Shown here piece by piece: positions 36,144 through 47,304 of a stretch of 64,000 bases of DNA; the first letter of the stretch is position 1; every line of letters starts with the position of its first letter. The DNA lies in assembly GCF_031877795.1 (NCBI RefSeq), contig NC_133932.1, forward strand, positions 22,260,180 to 22,324,179. The letters are read 5' to 3'. This DNA comes from Strix aluco. Its lineage: Eukaryota > Chordata > Aves > Strigiformes > Strigidae. The notes under the pieces are model-generated. The model was not told the DNA's origin. It saw only the letters and a program-made list of their open reading frames with translations, and searched no databases. Made by a program: the position numbers and the translations under genes.

Positions 36144-36480
36144 GAATTGTAGGATCATAGGGTAATTCAGCTTGGAAGAGGTCTCAGGAGGTCTCACGTT
36201 CAATCCCCTGCTAAGAGGGGAGTCAGCTACAAGGTCAGACCAGGTTGCTCAGGGCATTATCCAGTCATGTTTCAAACCTCCAAGGATGGAGACTGCACAA
36301 CGTCTTTGAGCAGGCTGCTCCACTGCCTGACTGGCCTCATGGGGTAGAAGTTTTTCCTTATATCCAGTCTGAACCTCTTTTATTTCAACTGTAGTCTTTT
36401 GTGCTTCCACCATGCACTGTGGAAGGGCCTGGCTCCATCTTCTTGGTAACCACTCCTAGGTACTAGTAGGCTGCTGCTGT
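36144..36480 (-). mobile_element. CR1 LINE 3' end, reverse orientation
   Basis: The plus strand reads GGATCATAGGGTAATTCAGC, then TTGGAAGAGGTCTC, then CAAACCTCCAAGGATGGAGA, then CAGTCTGAACCTCTTTTATT, then TTCTTGGTAACCACTCCTAG. This is the reverse complement of the CR1 ORF2 end and 3' UTR. The 3' terminus lies at about 36146 with a decayed terminal repeat. The copy is 5'-truncated near 36480, where a different repeat begins. Confidence 0.88.
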
Positions 36481-36489
36481 AGTCTGAGT

Positions 36490-36800
36490 CTGTCTCCAGA
36501 CAAAGTGAGGTAGCAAACCAATTCCAGGGTCCATCTAGCAGCAGAAGATGGTACAAGAAACAGGAGTCAGAGAGGGTTATTCAGGATACAAACTATCTAC
36601 AATGTAGAGGTTCAGCCAGAACACAGGACCAGGGACAAAGGCGGGGACAAAGATACATATGGTGCAGCTCAGGCAAGGACTAAAGGTCTAGAACTGAACT
36701 GAAATGCAGCTCCTGGAGCAGTGGGCAAAGGAATGTGGTGGATAGAGACCCCAGATGAAGCTGGTCAAGGCCATTAAGGTTTATTAGTGCAATCAAGGCC
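36490..36800 (-). repeat. Unclassified interspersed repeat, copy B (reverse)
   Basis: The reverse complement of 36735-36795 matches the start of the repeat at 8945-9010: GCACTAATAAACCTTAATGG, a CCTTGACCAGC-type segment, then CATCTGGGGTCTC. It abuts the 5' side of the CR1 copy at 36144-36480. Element limits and family are unresolved. Confidence 0.5.
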
Positions 36801-36804
36801 CACA

Positions 36805-39550
36805 AATGTTCCATCATTTTCCTTAATCACCACTTTACTATGAATGTAGCAGTAGAAGATCTTGTTGCCCTTAATATCACTCGGCGATTCTCAACTCTGA
36901 CTGAGCTTTGGATTTCTTAACACCATTGTTTGAGGTCTGTCCTTGTTTCTACCTCATATATAGTGCCTTTTTTTGTTGGAGCTCTGCCTTGAGTTTTATG
37001 CTTAGCTAAGATGGGTCTTCTGATACCTCTGCTTTTTTTCTTAATTACTGGGATAGACTATACCTGTACTTGGAGGACGTTGTCTTTAAAGACCTGCAAG
37101 TTTTATGAGCTCCTCTGCCCTTCAGAGCTGTCTTCCATAGGATCCCACCTACTAGTTTTCTAAGTAAGTTGGTAACAGCTACAATTAACTGCATGGCTTC
37201 CTTGTTCTGCACTTTGCTTTGTATGTGCTTTCTTATTTGTTTGTTATCATTTTTTTGCCTTTTTTTTTGGAGTAAAAATGCATGACTTTTTTACCATGAA
37301 ACAAGAAGTGACTGACTTGCTGGGTGAGAAGCACCATTAGTTAAATCAAGTACTTTCACCGGCAAAGCACAGTTGTCTAGGGTGCCTGCATTTTACTAGC
37401 TTATTTTCAAACCTTATGAATTTGTTAATATGAAGTTACATTCTGTTATATATTTGTCCTATTTCTCTCCCAATGCTTCCATTCTGCAGTGGAAACAAGA
37501 GCCTGCTTTTCTCAAGAAGCAACATACACTTATCCATCCCACTTGTCTATGTATACTTTCTGGCATCAGAAATCTGAAGCTTAGAACTTACTTTTGTAAT
37601 AATAAAACAATGTAACAGAACCAGAGAGTAAACATCATTTTCAGTCCAATGTCATTGCCTTTTCCTGAAATCAACTTTGCCAATGTAACTAATGACTTGG
37701 CAAAATAAGGGGATTCCATGAGCCTGCACTTCATTATTATGTATTGAACAGATGTAAAAAGTTCATGGTGACTTAGTTTGCTATGGTTTATTTCTAAGTA
37801 GGTAGTTTTTTTAAAACTGTGTAGCTGAACCCGAGAAACAACAGATTGTTCCTGGCCCTGATGAATACCCACAGGAATGAAGAAGGCAAAAAGGGATCTG
37901 TTGCCACCTGTGTGCATGACACCACTTCAGGCTGTTCTTTATTCTTGTTCCCCTTTGATGTTATGCTTGGTCTGACATATAGGGAAGAGCTTGCTAAAAT
38001 ATCAGGGTGTGATAGTATAAGCACACCATCTAAAGAGCACTGGGAACTCCTACAGAAATCAGGAAGGCTCGGTGTGTTTTCCCACAAGCAAATATCATTC
38101 CATACCCCCTCCAGTGTAGGCCAGTGTCACAATCTGGCCCTTCTACTTTTAATTCTGAAGAAGTTACTTTCTGTCCCTCCTGAGATTTATGCCTTGCATA
38201 CATGTATTCTGTGCACTGCTGGACTCAGATTTAGACTCTGTGGGTGATCTTCTGCCACCACAGGCCATTGTACATTTTGTAAAACACAGTGGAACTGATA
38301 AAAGGGAAAAAGGGCATCCAGGTGAATTGCCAGAAGCAGCCCTCAGGTTTCTTGAGCCTCCTGAAAATAAGATAGGGATAAGAATGTACTTTCATCCCTT
38401 GATGCTGGTGTATTGTAATGTGACTACCTAAAACTCCTGAGGTTCTATATTTTCAACATTAGTATCTTTTGTTTAAAGCTAGCTTTTAATTAGGTGGATA
38501 CTGTATGAATTCTATTAAATAAGAAACACCGTCCTTGCCAAAATCCACAATTACATTCCTCCTTACCTAAATAGTGAACTGTTTGAACAAAAATGGCTTT
38601 CATGTAGTATAAGAGACTCTGTAGTAAGTGAACAACAAAATGCTTAGATAAACTTGTAAATGTATACAAATATTTATTCCAACTATGTTCCTAAATAGAT
38701 TTTTCAAAGTGAGAAAACTCGATAGAATTCTACCCTAAATAGAATCCAGAATGGAGAAAAGTTTGTCTCAAACTTAGGTCTGTAATTAAATTGGCAAAGC
38801 TAGAAAACTACAATTCAAAAACCAGACATTACAAAAAATAGAGCAGGGAGAAATTGCTCTGTCACCTGGAGCATATTTCAAATGTTGATTCCTCAGGAGG
38901 ATTTAAATGTGATACTTTTAATATACTGTCAGATTTAAAATTTTGTTAAAATTTTGCTTATCTCATTGAAAGATTGTTTATCTGTTGTCCATTTACTCTT
39001 AAGTAATACTTCAATTCCATTTTTGCAAGTTGTTATGTAGATGGAAAATACTTGCTCAAGTAAGCAATGCTTTTTGATTTAAATGGAAATAGCTTGCTTG
39101 GGTAAATGACTGCATGGTTAGACCAATTGTTCCTCCATTTTCTTAGTCTTTTATTCTGCCTGCAAATCATCAAGCGTGCATCTGCTCACTCTTAGATGAC
39201 TATAGAGAGAAAAAGGTTTCATTCTTCAAACCTGCTGACACAGACTTTTATCTGATAGGCCATTCCCTGGTTCAGTAGAATATCCAAATTTATGAAAATT
39301 CAGTATTGTTGAGTGCTGAGGGTTGAGTTCTCTACTGAAAGGAAAATTGTAACTCTCTAATAAAGGCTTAATCGGTGTGTGAATGGTTTCTTAATCTGTG
39401 CACCTTGAATTTAAAATATTTTCTGGTTTCTCCTCCATCCCTTTTCTCAGTCTTTGTGGATTGTCTTAGGTGACCAGACCTTGCTAGGGCTGCATAAGCA
39501 GTGATTACTGCAGAAAAGGCTTCAAAGATAACCCTTAAACCCTCAAGAAT
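36805..39550. other. AT-rich stretch, nothing recognised
   Basis: The longest open frame, 133 codons at 37846-38247 (+), has no recognisable domain and no consistent acceptor or donor, so I do not call it a gene. Confidence 0.45.
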
Positions 39551-39557
39551 ATGTTGT

Positions 39558-40777
39558 TGATGTGAGCAGCAATAAAGATGGCCTGGTTAAAGGGGGAAAA
39601 TTACTGGGGGGAAAAAAAAAAACTGTCTGCTGAAAAATACTGCCAGAGGAAGGTCTGCCAGCCTGGAAGTTAGAGCCTAGGAACTAGCCCTGTGAACCAG
39701 AAACATCCTTGAAAAATGCAGCTGCCATCTTTGACATACAACTGGGGGACCTAGGAGCCAGAGACACACTGAGATACCACCAACAGGTGCAGAACCAAGG
39801 AAGTGAAACAGCAACTTATCACCTGAGAAAGTGAAAAACAGTCAGGAAAAATAAAATTGCTCTGAAAGAACAGAAACATTACCACCTGTTGGCTGCTACA
39901 GGTGAAAAATTGAAATTAACAGCATCTACTGGCTGCTCGAAGCAGTATGTCTTACACTCTCTTATGTTATAAAAAGGTCTTAATTTTTATCCCAAATGGA
40001 GCCTCTCTCTCTGAGAACATCCCATGATGCACATGCTTTTTCTTTTTCCTAGACAGGCTGAATTCTCTGCAGGGGCTTTCTGCAAGAGTTTGGACTCTCC
40101 CTGAGGAAGCCTGGCTGACTCCAGACTCTGCAGATCACCTCTGAAGGGAGACTCTGTCTGTGATCTTACTGGTCCTCCTTTGGGCCCTCTTCTGGGGTCA
40201 GTTCAGTTTATCATCCCACCTCTGGGATATTTGGGTTCCCCTCTGGGATCAGTTTGTCCTCCTGTTTGGGTTGGTTTCATCCCTTCTGAAATCTAATTCA
40301 CTTGATACCAATTTATCTTGTATAGGTAATATTTATCTTGTATATTTTACAGATATTTCTATATATCCACGTATAAATAATCTATTATATATGCTGTTGT
40401 GAAGATAAATTGCTTCGCTAATAATAAGTTTATAGCAAACTGATGGTATAACCTACTTGGCTGTTGCTGTTACTGATTGTCGCTATACAGTTGATTACTG
40501 CTATTATTGATTGTTCCTATACCTTTGATACTATATTATTGCTGATAGTAATTTGTAATAGCCTGACAGATGTATTTATATATACATATATCTTGCTAGT
40601 GATGATTTTTTGGTATACTTGCTACTGGTGATATGTGTGGTATTTGTGCTAATCTGTAATAAAGTAGAGAAATGTAGAGGATAAAGCTTCTGTGTCCTTG
40701 TGTATTAAGGAATCCTACAAACTCATGGTGGTGATCTCTATACACCTGCAGACTGGGTAACCCTTTAGGTCATGACA
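39558..40777 (+). mobile_element. Tentative solo LTR (about 1.2 kb)
   Basis: The segment begins TGATGTGAGC and ends GTCATGACA. It is bracketed by identical GTTGT pentamers (39553-39557 and 40778-40782), which could be a target-site duplication. A TATA-like TTATAAAAAGG occurs at about 39967, an AATAAAG signal near 40660, and the interior is a GC-richer block unlike the flanks. These are the parts of an LTR in forward order. Terminal inverted similarity beyond TG...CA is weak, and I found the pentamers by looking for them, so the boundaries are provisional. No gag or pol sequence is attached. Confidence 0.4.
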
Positions 40778-40784
40778 GTTGTGC

Positions 40785-43700
40785 ATGCTTGCTTGCTTGT
40801 TTATACGAATTTGGTATTCAGATTAAAACTCATGATTTTTTAAAACCAGACCTATTGATCTATTTTAATGAATAATTTTTGTTGAAAAGGTCTTAAAAAC
40901 CTAATGACTTTATTTTCTCCATTAACAAGGTATTTCGTTTCAATGCTTTTTTAGGTATCTAAAAGAAAGTACAGTGAGGTTATTAATAGATTAAAGATAT
41001 GAAGGGCATTTCTAGATATAATTTTGTAGCACTGGGAATGGAAGTCAATGGTGAAGCATCTAAGCACCATTAAGAATTTTCAGAACTTGTGTTGCCAGGC
41101 TCTTGGGAGATTACATTTCCTTTCCCATTACACTTGCATTCTGTCACTTTACACCATAATATTTTTACCTGTAATGATTTCTTTGACCTATGAGATAAAA
41201 CCAGCAGTAACTATAAACCTTATTTTGTGACTATATTTTTCCATACTTTGAATTGTTCTAATCTCCACTTTGCTGTGAAGAACAATGAAAATGCCTGCAA
41301 GTGTCCATCAATATCCGTGTTAATATTAATACTTAGTTTTCAGCCTGGAACTGTAAGGCTTGCTGTGACTGTGACTTGCTCACTCCACTTAACTTTAATC
41401 TGCTTCATTTTCTTTCTTCTTTTTTTTTTTTTTGCTTGCTGTAGACACACCTTCACCTGTGACCTTCCTGTAAAAATTTTCAAATTTTTATTTTAGACAA
41501 ATAACTGTGGAGCTGCAATTAATGATAACTATGACTCTTTGATTTGATGTAGAAGGGGTATATTACTAGAAACTTCTGAACCATGTCTTCAAATAAGGAT
41601 GAAATTTAACACAAATATATGTCTTTCCAGCCTAGATATGTTATGTGGTAGGCTAAAACAAAACAGGTTTTCTGGAAAAGTAGTGTAAGACTTCTGCAGG
41701 GCCAAACAGGTAGCTCGGTGTCTAGTCCTCAATTCTCTTATGTGTCTTAGGAAATTCTCCTCTTTGTTAAGATCTTTGTGGGGAAAAAAAAGAATAGAAA
41801 TTCAATCAGAAAAGTTCTCAAGATACATGTTTTTAGAAGCTCCTTCAAAAAAAAAAATCCTGCTGCATTGGAGAAAAATAGTTAATGTTCCAAGAGCGCT
41901 TGTCCTGCTGTCATTTAGTGCCTTGAGAGTCTTATTATACTTCCACATGTTTTTTATCCCTGTATCTTCTCTGATTTGGATTTACAAGGTTGAAATGGAA
42001 AGCATTTACAAACATGATCTCATGTCAGCTGAAAAGTCTGGAGAAGATTTGATCATATCACATTGAGATAGTCTAGCGAATAAGGAGAATGACTAAGCAA
42101 AAAGCATTTTCCAGTGCCAATCATTCTTTTATTTTGAAATATTCTTTACCTATTAACATTAATGAGCTAGATGAAAAACAAAACTTTAAGTGCCACCTCA
42201 TACCTAAGAAATCAGATTTTAATTTAGAAGATAGAAAAAAAGGAAATTTTATCTGTTTCCTGTTTTTGTTTTTTTAAAAAAACAGAGACAAAGTCAAGCT
42301 TCTGTAGACAATCTTGGTTTATTGTCATTGAAGGGCTATGGTAATTATAGTACAAATGGACAGTTACATTTCTCAATATATTTGAATCATTTTTTTCCTG
42401 ACAGTAGATGCTATATTTTATGAAGGTAGGTGTTTCTCTACAAGACCTGAGCTGACTGTTCTGTTGAAAGGCGCTGGACTAACAGCTGTGGAAAGCGTAA
42501 TTCTCTATTTGATTAGTACACAGAACTCAAGTAATGACATTTTCGGGTTTTTCTGTACACTGTTCTACTAGTGAGTCTCAGTTCTGCTCTGCGGTAACTA
42601 TTTATATCTCAAGAATTATGCTTTATCTATGTATAACCATCAAGTTTTAATCAACTTCCACTTTTCTAGTGAAGCCAAAGTACTGAATGCCTCTAAAGAT
42701 AAACTGCCCTACCATCTTTGGCTTCATCAGTGAAAAGGCAAGCTGGTCACAGGCTTTGCCTTTTATAATTTTTTTAGAGAGAGAAAGAATTAACATGGGC
42801 CACAAAACAGGTGTTAGAAGACTGTCCTGGTTAAAGCTGTCATTTAATTTTGAGTTAGTTTATTTGAAATGCCATTATAGCAAAAATCAACAAGATCTAT
42901 TACTTAGAAATATCTTCCCACAAAGAAGGATGGGTGGACCACCAAAGACTATTCCATATGATTCAGATGGTTTGGATGCATTTGGCTTGCTGTGTAGCTA
43001 TTTATGTACATTTATTTCTTATAGACATAAGATTTGACATTTTTTCTCACCATTTCATTAACCAAATTATTTCTCATTTTAAATGTAATATGCATAGTAG
43101 TCTTTCCATTTCCATGGATATGGATTCTATCTTTATTTAATCCACACAGCTTTTACAAATAAATCTTAACTTCTAAATTAAGAAAGGGGTGGTTTAACAT
43201 TGCTTGTTTATATGCAGGCAGAAATGCCTTATCTGTGATTTTTTTAATAATGTTGTTTGTAAGCTCTGGAGATACTAATGCTAATTTCATCTTTGTTATA
43301 CTCCTGGATAATCTGTTCTGTGGCTTTGTGCATTACTGACATACAATGTTCAGAGGTTTTTTTCCTTAGTGAAGCTTGTTGTTTAGTCTTGCTATCACTA
43401 AAGCTTGTTATCATTTATCCTGCTCATTCAGCTGCAAGGTTCAATCCTTGTCCATCTAGTTTTCTTAATGCCCCATGTCTTACTTGCCTGAAACTGTTCT
43501 GACTTCCTATTTTTATTTAGTAGCATAATCTGTTTTTAGCTTAGAAAGATAATAGCTGATCATGTGTGTATAAACATTTATAGCTTACTTTGTGTTATGG
43601 TATAGTATTTAGTATTTAGGGGGCTGAAAAAAAAAAAGAAGCACAAGGGTAAAGCAAAAACAGAAAAGTGTGGAACAGAATATAATAGAAAAAAAATATA

Positions 43701-45870
43701 GATATTTCAAGCCAAGATTTCTAACAAATTTCCTTTTCTAGGAAGTGAAATAAAATGGGCTTAGCTCACGATTTGGCTTGATCATCTGCACAGAGGGATA
43801 TGGGAGAATAAGAAAATGCTTTACCTGACTCTGTATGGACTACCTCAATACCAGGTGCCATCATGCAGGAGTAAGTACATGTCATGTAGTCATTCTTTCT
43901 CCCATCTATAAGAGGATGGACAAGCCAACTCTCTTTACCCCCTGAATCATATTGATCAGAACAGCTGAGTTGAGAAGGAAGAGAGAGCTCAAGAAGCATT
44001 GGGATATGCAATGGTGTGAATTGGAAGCCATCTTCTTCTAGTGGTATAAAATGATAGCTTGTAGGTAGTCTTTTGAGAGTCTTTCAAGATCTCTGGGCTG
44101 CGAGTTGCTGACAGCTGATTCCAGAAATAATATTCCATTCCACACATTCTCAGAATAAGGAGTTAGTTTGCAGTGTCAGTTACTCAAGTAGGTGAAGTAG
44201 ACACTGCACCCATTAAATAATCTCTGTTTCTAAGAAGGAAATATTACTGAGCAAAGAAACAGTTATGTCACCACTACACCTGTTCAGTATACACTGGTCT
44301 ATAAAAACTTCTGGAATTAAGTACTGAACAGCAGAAACAGGAAAGGTTCAATCAGGTGCTCAACTTACAATGCCAATTTTTCAAAACCAGAAGGCTGATC
44401 TGAGCTTTCAGATGTGCACACAACTGCATCTGTGCACACAAATCTAGTATTTGTATATGAAATCATTCCATATGTACGTACCTTTTTTTGGCTGGCACAA
44501 GTCAGTCTCCAAGTTCTTGAATGTATTCATTAAAACCATTTTCCAATGTACACCTTCTTCAGAAAGAATGACAATTTTTAATATTTTCTCAAGCTAAGCA
44601 TTTGCTTGACATCACTTGCTAAAATTGATTTTTAAAATTTGTGTGGTGAGTGTCACTGTGGCTAGATTTTGACTTAACTCTGAAACAAGACGAGAAAGTG
44701 AATTGAAAAAATGAGCTTTGTAAAACTGGCAACACAGAAAATAAAATAATTTCTACTGGCATTTCTAAAATGGAAATTATTTTTTAAACTGTTTATTACA
44801 AATATATATTTAATGGTATGCCTTGATTCATAACAATTTTTCAGATATCTTTGCTGTCGGGATGTTTCATAACAGCTAGATAATTTTCTGCCATATTTCA
44901 CCCTTAATTTAATTAGTAGTCAGTGCTGACTCTACTTCCTTTTCTTTCCAGAAAAGTGTGTCTGTAAAGAACTGAGAGTTTTATACTTGATTAAAGAGGC
45001 AGGAGCCTTGCTGTGCTATCTTCATCATTAGCCGGGTGACCACAAATGGCTACCACTAGGGACTGAAGGATAGTCCCAGTTTAGTCCTTGGAGTTCTTAG
45101 ATTAAATTTAACGTAAGAACTAAACCAGCTTCTAGGTAGGAGCTCTTAATTGTTAGCATCTTAACATTCCATTAAGAGATTAGGCTATGGTTTTGAGCTC
45201 AACATTGGCCTGTGTAGAGACTTTTGGGCCCCTTTGCCTCTGTTATGCTTCCTATCTGAAAAACCCAGTGCTGAAAACCAGAGGAAGATGGTATTGCTAT
45301 CTGAATCTTTTATATTATGGTAAAGCTTTTCTGTCTGTTATCAGTTCATGGTATTTTTATGTAATACTGTATTGATGACAAATAAATAAATGATAGGATT
45401 TTTGAAAAATACCTATACAAATTGCCATTATTATACCTTCTATCTATTCAAAATTTCTGTTCTAGTTAGATCCAAGCTTATCTAGTTAAATTAAAACTCA
45501 GTAAGATCTAATAATCTGAACTTTTTTGTTGCCTATTATGTGCTAACAGCAGAAATGACTGCATTTTTTATCATAATGGCTCTTGTTATTGTTCAGTTGG
45601 TAAAGGACGTGTATGAGAATCACCATGTAAATGTGACTTGTCATTTAACTGTTGAACTAAAATGTCATCAACTACTATAGAAGTTGCACCATATAAAAGA
45701 AGGAAAATAGAGTACCAGGCAGGACATGATATGTGGGATGTGTCCTTTACATGACAAGAGAGATTAACTTTCACTTAGCTTTTTGAGAAAACACATTGCT
45801 GGTAAAACTCACTGTTTTGTGCTATTGACAACCTTCCCCTTTCCTGAAATATAATAAATGTTTTGGGTTT
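40785..45870. other. AT-rich stretch, nothing recognised
   Basis: Five kilobases with only chance frames (up to 116 codons near 42687) and short homopolymers. No named repeat or exon was found. Confidence 0.5.
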
Positions 45871-45877
45871 TTTCACA

Positions 45878-46009
45878 CAGCATTCTACTAGCTATGCTTC
45901 TGTTAATGCAGCTTAGTGTGCTGTAGGCCTTTTTTGCTGCCAGGACATGCTGCTGGCTCATGTTGAGCTTGCTGCCTACCAAGACCCTGAAGTCCTTTTT
46001 TTTTTTTTT
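45878..46009 (-). mobile_element. CR1 ORF2 C-terminal fragment, reverse orientation
   Basis: Read on the minus strand, the translation KDFRVLVGSKLNMSQQ followed by AAKKAYSTLSCINRSIASR matches the conserved CR1 segment that precedes the RT C-terminus. A 14-T run (45996-46009) expands the lysine codons at its start. It is truncated at both ends and is an old copy. Confidence 0.85.
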
Positions 46010-46014
46010 GTCCT

Positions 46015-46685
46015 TTATTATCTTTGTAGGTGCCATAATTTGGAGTAAATTCTGTCCAGAAGAGTTAAAGGAGCATAAGGCTGCACTGTGAAAAGGGATC
46101 AGCAGAAAAGTAACACTGAGCTCAGTATTCCCGTACATCCCATGAGCTTCCTTCCTGATACTGACTTTTCAGAGTCATTTCATTATCTGACAGAGAAGAC
46201 AAAAGACAGCTTTTATTATCCTAGAGAATGATGATTTTTCTACCTGTTAGACTGAATGAATAGTTGGGCCACATTCACATAATTTCTATGAGGTTTGCAT
46301 TTATTAGGAAATCCCGTTTGTGCTGTCTCCTGGGACAAGACAGGGAGAGGTCATTTAGGAGCAAAATGACTAAAAGAATCTGTATTGGCAGAAGAAGGGG
46401 AGTTATAAGCAGAAGAGAAAGTCTGACCACCCTATGCTTATGGCTGTTTATAGCTCCAAAGTTTAAAGTATCTAATAAATGAACAGGCCTCTGAGAAAAA
46501 GTTCTTTAAAAAACCCAAACCAAAAAAAAAAAAAAAAATTAAAACAGTACGTGCCCAAGATAACTATTAAATAAAACAAATAAGCAATTCTTAATGCTAT
46601 CACCAATTAATTTGCTGGGAAACACATAGTTCTCTGTGGAAAGGATGCTGAATTTCCAGCATTTTTGAAGGATGATATTCAAAAT
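46015..46685. other. Non-coding stretch before LTR
   Basis: No exon recognised. An A-rich tract (about 46506-46539) contains CCCAAACC followed by 17 or more A. Confidence 0.5.
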
Positions 46686-46689
46686 AGGG

Positions 46690-46694
46690 GTCAT
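46690..46694. repeat. Target-site duplication GTCAT (left)
   Basis: It matches 47296-47300 exactly and directly abuts the TG at 46695. Confidence 0.9.
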
Positions 46695-47295
46695 TGTACT
46701 GGATCTGGCTGAGCTGGAATTGGTTTTCCCCTATAGCAGCCCTCATGGTGCTGTGTTTTATGTCAGGAGCTGGCAGGGTGTTGATAGCACACTGGTGGTG
46801 TAGCTACTGCTGAGTAGTGCTTACACAGCACCAAGGCTCTTCCCAACATTTCCCCCCTCAGTGGGACGGGGTGGGCAAGATCTTGGGAGGGGACACAACC
46901 AGGACAGCTGACCCGAACTGACCAAAGGGATATTCCAGACCATATGACGTCTGCTCAGTATAAAGCTGGGAGAAAGGAGGAAGGGGGTGGGGTCACCCTT
47001 GGTCCTCCGAGGCAACCACTATGCGTATTGGAGCCCTGCTTCCTGAGAAGGGCCGACATCGCCTGTTCATGGGAAGTAGAGAATAAATCTGTTTTCTGTT
47101 TGCTTCCATGCGCGGACCTTTGCTTTGCTTTGCTTATGTTAAAACTGCTTTTGTTTTACCCACAAGGGTTGGGTTTTTTTTCCTATCTTATTTTCTTTCC
47201 CCTCTTTGCCCTGTTGAGAAAAAAAGGGAAGAGGGGGAGAAGTGATAGAGTGACTTGGTGGGTACCTGGCATTTAGTCAAGATCAAACCACCACA
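46695..47295 (+). mobile_element. Solo LTR of an endogenous retrovirus (ERVL-like), 601 bp
   Basis: It starts TGTACTGGATCTGG and ends AAACCACCACA, so it has the TG...CA ends of an LTR, and is flanked on both sides by GTCAT. A TATA box (GTATAAAGC, about 46958) and a poly-A signal (AATAAA, about 47083) occur in promoter order, defining U3, R and U5. The 3' part (GGTGGGTACCTGGCATTTAG) resembles the U5 end of abundant passerine LTRs. The 5-bp duplication fits ERVL-type integrases. There is no internal retroviral sequence, so it formed by recombination between the two LTRs of a provirus. Frames inside (such as 46944-47276) are not genes. The promoter could still be used in sense. Confidence 0.93.
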
Positions 47296-47300
47296 GTCAT
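47296..47300. repeat. Target-site duplication GTCAT (right)
   Basis: An exact copy of 46690-46694 immediately after the terminal CA of the LTR. Confidence 0.9.
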
Positions 47301-47304
47301 CTTG

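Noticed and set aside
37846..38247. 133-codon frame as a gene
   Set aside because: No recognisable domain, no acceptor/donor pair in phase, and surrounding sequence is ordinary AT-rich non-coding DNA.
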